Positions 59,791-64,000 of a stretch of 64,000 nucleotides of DNA are shown here, piece after piece. Where the stretch lies: contig JAIOJX010000001.1 in NCBI GenBank assembly GCA_022376925.1, positions 4,187,501-4,251,500 on the forward strand, in the 5' to 3' direction. The notes under the pieces are model-generated. The model did no database searches, was not told the DNA's origin, and was given only the letters and a program-made list of their open reading frames with translations. This stretch comes from Tragulus kanchil (taxonomy: Eukaryota; Chordata; Mammalia; Artiodactyla; Tragulidae). Numbering within the stretch: position 1 is the first letter of the stretch; every line of letters starts with the position of its first letter. The translations under genes were made by a program, and so were the position numbers.

Positions 59791-60357
59791 GACGGCTTAG
59801 GCCGGACGCGCTTTGCTCGGGAAACTACCAGATTGACTGTAGCGATGCAGGGTTAAAGAGGAAAAAAGTTTAGAGAAATTCAAGTATTCAGCACGGCTTG
59901 TTTTCTGTCCGTCTCCTTCCGAGAAAAGTTTTGCGGTGGAAGAAGCCCACGCCCCGTGGGCCTCCCTGATCTTGACATCTCCAACCACGAACAATCCCAT
60001 ACATTTCAGCCACCTCCCCTCACTCCGTTCTTAGCCGCCCTCCCACGCCCCCACAGAGCCACCTCCCCGCCATCTGTAGGGCAACCAAGTGTTCTGATAC
60101 CGCCCTCGGAACATCCGCTTTGGGTTTATGCTAACATTAACCTGTAACTTATGTCGGCTAAATCACCGCCTGTGAAAATCACGTCCGTATCTGATGATTT
60201 GATTCCTGTGTTCTATTTCCCTGCTCACCTCGTTAGGTTTTATGTATCCAGCGGGCTCATCCTTTGTCACCCACCCCAGATTTACTCGCTTCTGACTGCC
60301 CTGGGTATGATCTATGACCCAAGTCTGGCCAGCGAAATATAAAAGCAGTAGTTTAGG

Positions 60358-60396
60358 CTTCCCCTGGTGGTCCAGTGGGTAAGGACACCGCCCACA
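60358..60396 (+). repeat. SINE head fragment (5' end only)
   Basis: GGCTTCCCCTGGTGGTCCAG followed by TGGGTAAGGACACCGCC is the first 38 bases of the GGTCCAGTGG SINE. It stops abruptly and the next sequence is MaLR-like. Confidence 0.8.
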
Positions 60397-60590
60397 GGGC
60401 TGTGGGAACACAGCCTGAAGGCATCTCTCTGCAACCAGGAAGAAGGCTCTCACAATGATCTGAACCCTGCCAAACCCTTGCTCTGGACTTCTCAGCCTCT
60501 AGAACTGTAAGAAAATAAGTGCCCGCTGTTTAAGGCACTCAGTCTCTGGTATTTTGTTATGGCAGCCTGAGCTAAGACACCAACTTTCAG
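60397..60590 (+). repeat. MaLR-type LTR 3' fragment
   Basis: GAACCCTGCCAAACCCTTGC, CTTCTCAGCCTCTAGAACTG, TAAGGCACTCAGTCTCTGGT and TTATGGCAGCCTGAGCTAAG are the usual 3' order of MST/MLT1 LTRs. Confidence 0.7.
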
Positions 60591-60864
60591 TCCAGTGTTT
60601 TGTTAAAAGGAGGCCTGGGCATCCTGTTTGCTCTTTGTCAGAAGGAAAATAGTAACATTTTAAACGTCTGAGTACCATACTCCTCAAGGAGGATTACACT
60701 GAAGAGGGAACCCATTCGGCACGCCACTGCTTGTATCTGAAGACCTGGATGATCTGCAGCCCAACAGGTCCTGTCCTTCTGGTGCTTCTGTTGGTTCTTG
60801 CGGGGAGCTGCCCTGTTTCAAGGGGGCTGATAACAGCATAGCTCTCTGTCCCGCCACCCCAGGT

Positions 60865-61230
60865 GTTGTGAAGACGTTCCTTAGCTATCATAAAGAACAC
60901 CTGGAGCCTCTTTACAGGGTTTGAGGGGCATTATAACCCAGAACCATTGTAATAACACACCAGGAGGTAGCACCTAGTTTATGATCGACACCTGGCCTAA
61001 AGCACGTGTACACAATTGCTTGTTGTGTGAAGTATAAAAAGGCAAAGGCAAATTCAATAAACTTGTCAGCAACTTGTCAGCAACCTCTAGAGTTGTCTGC
61101 CTTCTTGCTGTCCCTCTCAACCCCATCTTTTCTGTCCTTCTTTCTTTTCTTAGCCTATCTGCCACTCTCTTCAGGACCTGTTCGACTGCCGGCTAGCCCG
61201 GCAGGTTCTCACTGAGGGCTTTCTATCTTT
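60865..61230 (+). mobile_element. LTR-like segment of endogenous-retrovirus type
   Basis: TATAAAAAGG (about 61034-61043) is followed closely by AATAAA (about 61056) and a duplicated CTTGTCAGCAA motif, then a pyrimidine-rich stretch. The arrangement fits a short-R LTR. The ends were not fixed, and no internal viral genes are visible beside it. Confidence 0.4.
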
Positions 61231-61269
61231 GTTGCGATTATCTTTACTGTGAATCGTTCATTTTGTTTT

Positions 61270-61585
61270 TTTTAAAGATTTATTTATTTATTTGAGGAGG
61301 GTGGGGTAGGGAGAGAGGGGGTGGGCGGGCCACTTCAATTGGTCTTTCATTTGTCCATTTTCATCCATCTTTGTTCTTCGGCCCGTGTGGGCCTCCCGTC
61401 ATGGCGGCCTCTGTTGTCGCAGAGCACCGGCTCTGGGCGCATGCGCCCCAGAGCTCCGGCTGGGTAATTGGACACATCGGTCCAGCCATTCCGCAGCACG
61501 TGGGATCTTCCCAGGCCAGGGATCGAACCGGCATCCCTTGCACTGCAAGGCGGTGTCCTTATTCACTGGACCACAAGGGGAGCAC
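61270..61585 (-). repeat. tRNA-derived SINE with target-site duplication
   Basis: The palindrome is at 61437-61446 and the tail (AAAGATTTATTTATTTATTT) at the left. The flanks TCATTTTGTTTT at about 61258 and 61586 are the target-site duplication. The head end is slightly changed (CACAAGGGGAGC). Confidence 0.9.
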
Positions 61586-61687
61586 TCATTTTGTTTTAAA
61601 AGTTGTGAGAGTTTGTAAAAAAGCCGAGGAAGGCTTCTTTAGGTTAATATTAATATTTACCAGATAATGCCAACAGTCTTCAAAGCA

Positions 61688-63825
61688 ATCTGTGAGAGCT
61701 CCTATTGGCTCACCTGATCAATGCTTCGGATTCCCAGACTTTTCATAGGTTTGCCAACACTTGGGTGTGCAGTGGTATCACTGTGGCTCGAATGTATATC
61801 CCTCTGATGAAATATGACCAAGCTCCAATTTAACAAAAATGACTCCGTTCTTGATTGCATTCCCATGAAGTTCCTCCTTGACCCTGTCTTGACCCTCCAT
61901 CCACCTCTATTAGCGCAAGCTGCAGTCTGCATGGCAATTCCCAGTTAACTGGACTGTCTTCCCACCAGGCCATCCAGCCCACTAGGCTATCCAGGGGCCC
62001 AACAAAACTACCAGGCTCTTTCAGACGTCAACAAGGGAGGCTGAAGAGTCAGAGCTGAAGGATTCGAGGGCGCGAGGGGCACGAGACATGGAGGAAGGGG
62101 CCGTGACTTGGGGGAAGTGGGCAGCTACGAGAGGCTGGAAAAGGCAAGGACTGTCCCCTAGAGGTGCCAGAAGGAATGCAGCCCTGCTGACACCTTGACT
62201 TTAGGCCAGGGAGGCTAACTTCAGCCCTCTGACCTCTAGAGCTGTAAGAGAACAAATGTGTATCGAAGATAATAAATCACCACTAAGTTTGTGGTGATTT
62301 CTCACAGTGGAAATGGGAAACTAATACACGGGGTCAGTGTCCTCTTATGCCATAAATACAGTATGTGCTAAGTGATGAAAATGTGTTTCTGAAAAGGGCT
62401 GTGTGACTTGTAAGGAACATTCGAGAAAGTGTTCTGGGCAGCTACCAGAAAAACAAACTGTTATATCTTAATGGCCATGTCTAAACATTTTAGATACCCT
62501 GCGTGGTAGAAACACTAAACATTTTAGCTATCCTATGTGGTTTAAAACATTATCACCTTTACTTTTAAATAACAAATTACTGCAAATAAGGAATAATCCA
62601 TATCTGAATCTAAGCCTCATAAGGAGATGAGAATACTTTGCTGATCTTTCATCTTCCAGATAGACTGACTAAAAAAGATTTTTATTAAGAATTCCTTAAC
62701 TAAGTTATAAATCTACTAATAAATGCCATAGTAGCAGACTCTTATTTCCAAAAAGTAGCAGATCTGTGAGAGCTCCTATTGGCTCACCTGATCAATGCTT
62801 CGGATTCCCAGACTTTTCATAGGTTTGCCAACACTTGGGTGTGCAGTGGTATCACTGTGGCTCGAATGTATATCCCTCTGATGAAATATGACCAAGCTCC
62901 AATTTAACAAAAATGACTCCGTTCTTGATTGCATTCCCATGAAGTTCCTCCTTGACCCTGTCTTGACCCTCCATCCACCTCTATTAGCGCAAGCTGCAGT
63001 CTGCATGGCAATTCCCAGTTAACTGGACTGTCTTCCCACCAGGCCATCCAGCCCACTAGGCTATCCAGGGGCCCAACAAAACTACCAGGCTCTTTCAGAC
63101 GTCAACAAGGGAGGCTGAAGAGTCAGAGCTGAAGGATTGGGAGGCGAGGGGCACGAGACATGGAGGAAGGGGCCGTGACTTGGGGGAAGTGGGCAGCTAC
63201 GAGAGGCTGGAAAAGGCAAGGACTGTCCCCTAGAGGTGCCAGAAGGAATGCAGCCCTGCTGACACCTTGACTTTAGGCCAGGGAGGCTAACTTCAGCCCT
63301 CTGACCTCTAGAGCTGTAAGAGAACAAATATGTATCGAAGATAATAAATCACCACTAAGTTTGTGGTGATTTCTCACAGTGGAAATGGGAAACTAATACA
63401 CGGGGTCAGTGTCCTCTTATGCCATAAATACAGTATGTGCTAAGTGATGAAAATGTGTTTCTGAAAAGGGCTGTGTGACTTGTAAGGAACATTCGAGAAA
63501 GTGTTCTGGGCAGCTACCAGAAAAACAAACTGTTATATCTTAATGGCCATGTCTAAACATTTTAGATACCCTGCGTGGTAGAAACACTAAACATTTTAGC
63601 TATCCTATGTGGTTTAAAACATTATCACCTTTACTTTTAAATAACAAATTACTGCAAATAAGGAATAATCCATATCTGAATCTAAGCCTCATAAGGAGAT
63701 GAGAATACTTTGCTGATCTTTCATCTTCCAGATAGACTGACTAAAAAAGATTTTTATTAAGAATTCCTTAACTAAGTTATAAATCTACTAATAAATGCCA
63801 TAGTAGCAGACTCTTATTTCCAAAA
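61688..63825. repeat. Direct tandem duplication K, offset 1074 bp
   Basis: Copy 1 is about 61688-62753 and copy 2 about 62762-63825, separated by about 8 bases. Differences: GATTCGAGGGCGCGAGGGG against GATTGGGAGGCGAGGGG, and one base in AAATGTGTATCG. The duplicated segment is upstream of the gene. Confidence 0.95.
61770..62335 (+). repeat. MaLR-type LTR (duplicated at about 62845-63410)
   Basis: GGTGCCAGAAGGAATGCAGC, CCTGCTGACACCTTGACTTT, CCTCTGACCTCTAGAGCTGT and GGAAACTAATACACG follow the 3' end of MLT1-type LTRs. The 5' boundary near 61770 is approximate. Confidence 0.6.
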
Positions 63826-64000
63826 TTAGTATTCTGTTTGGCAGTGTGCTTTAGTGACTCTGTAAACAGAAAAGAATTTGACTGCAATCTATTTCAGCCA
63901 TTAGGTTTTTCCCTTGGATGTACTAATCCTCGTGTTCTTACTTGTGCTGCACACATTTCTTCCCTTTGAGGGTTCCCAGAATTTAACAGCCACCAGTAAC

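Larger units (their letters stand above)
59791..64000. other. Region upstream of MTMR1
   Basis: No exon was recognised. It contains a SINE head fused to a MaLR piece (60358-60590), an ERV-type LTR-like segment (about 60865-61230), a full SINE (61270-61585), and duplication K with MaLR sequence. By conserved synteny the next gene to the right should be MTM1; nothing of it was seen. Confidence 0.7.

Noticed and set aside
5192..61585. tRNA genes suggested by A and B boxes
   Set aside because: The boxes belong to SINE heads followed by SINE bodies and tails. No cloverleaf with intact acceptor stem was seen.

Overview
The window is mammalian genomic DNA, almost certainly from a ruminant. Intron-rich, non-coding sequence carries many tRNA-derived SINEs of the Bov-tA/Bov-A type known only from ruminants, plus L1, MaLR-type LTRs, MIR and MER5 remnants. 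There is no bacterial or viral gene organisation.

One protein-coding gene is recognisable: MTMR1 (myotubularin-related protein 1, a 3-phosphoinositide phosphatase), on the minus strand. Its first exon lies in a CpG island at about 58.96-59.79 kb, and the gene runs leftwards. Twelve coding exons can be placed to the base from conserved protein sequence, GT/AG splice sites and continuous reading phase: 59378-59535, 52831-52936, 32460-32535, 30683-30777, 30196-30303, 27933-28034, 27184-27267, 26174-26323, 24572-24760, 10451-10636, 9422-9628 and 4604-4696. They add up to 1554 coding bases (518 codons) with no frame break: an alanine-rich N-terminus, the PH-GRAM domain, and most of the phosphatase domain including the CX5R active site. 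The last exons (roughly 145 residues by comparison with human MTMR1) were not found and should lie beyond the left edge. In other mammals MTMR1 is X-linked and sits beside MTM1, so the right end of the window probably points towards MTM1.

The most striking non-genic feature is a set of eleven direct duplications. Each has a period of about 1.07-1.26 kb and near-identical copies that abut or nearly abut, with junctions near 1.07, 7.15, 11.58, 15.48, 20.13, 22.44, 43.51, 45.40, 47.95, 57.24 and 62.76 kb. They cover unrelated sequence (an exon, introns, SINEs, an LTR) and differ mainly by small indels next to the junctions. This looks like unmerged contig-end overlap in a draft assembly rather than biology. 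One of them gives a second, indel-broken copy of exon 10 at 11641-11817. The stretch 23.5-42.4 kb is free of such duplications.

Layout: 1-4603, intron 12 and beyond; 4604-10636, exons 12 to 10; 10637-24571, large intron 9 with four duplications and an LTR-like element; 24572-32535, compact block of exons 9 to 3; 32536-52830, the 20 kb intron 2; 52937-59377, intron 1; 59378-59790, exon 1 and promoter; 59791-64000, upstream flank with MaLR and ERV-like LTR pieces. I found no new gene system. The observations most worth checking are the duplication pattern, a SINE family carrying an NRF1-like palindrome, a CTCF-like site in intron 2, and a substitution beside the phosphatase active-site loop.
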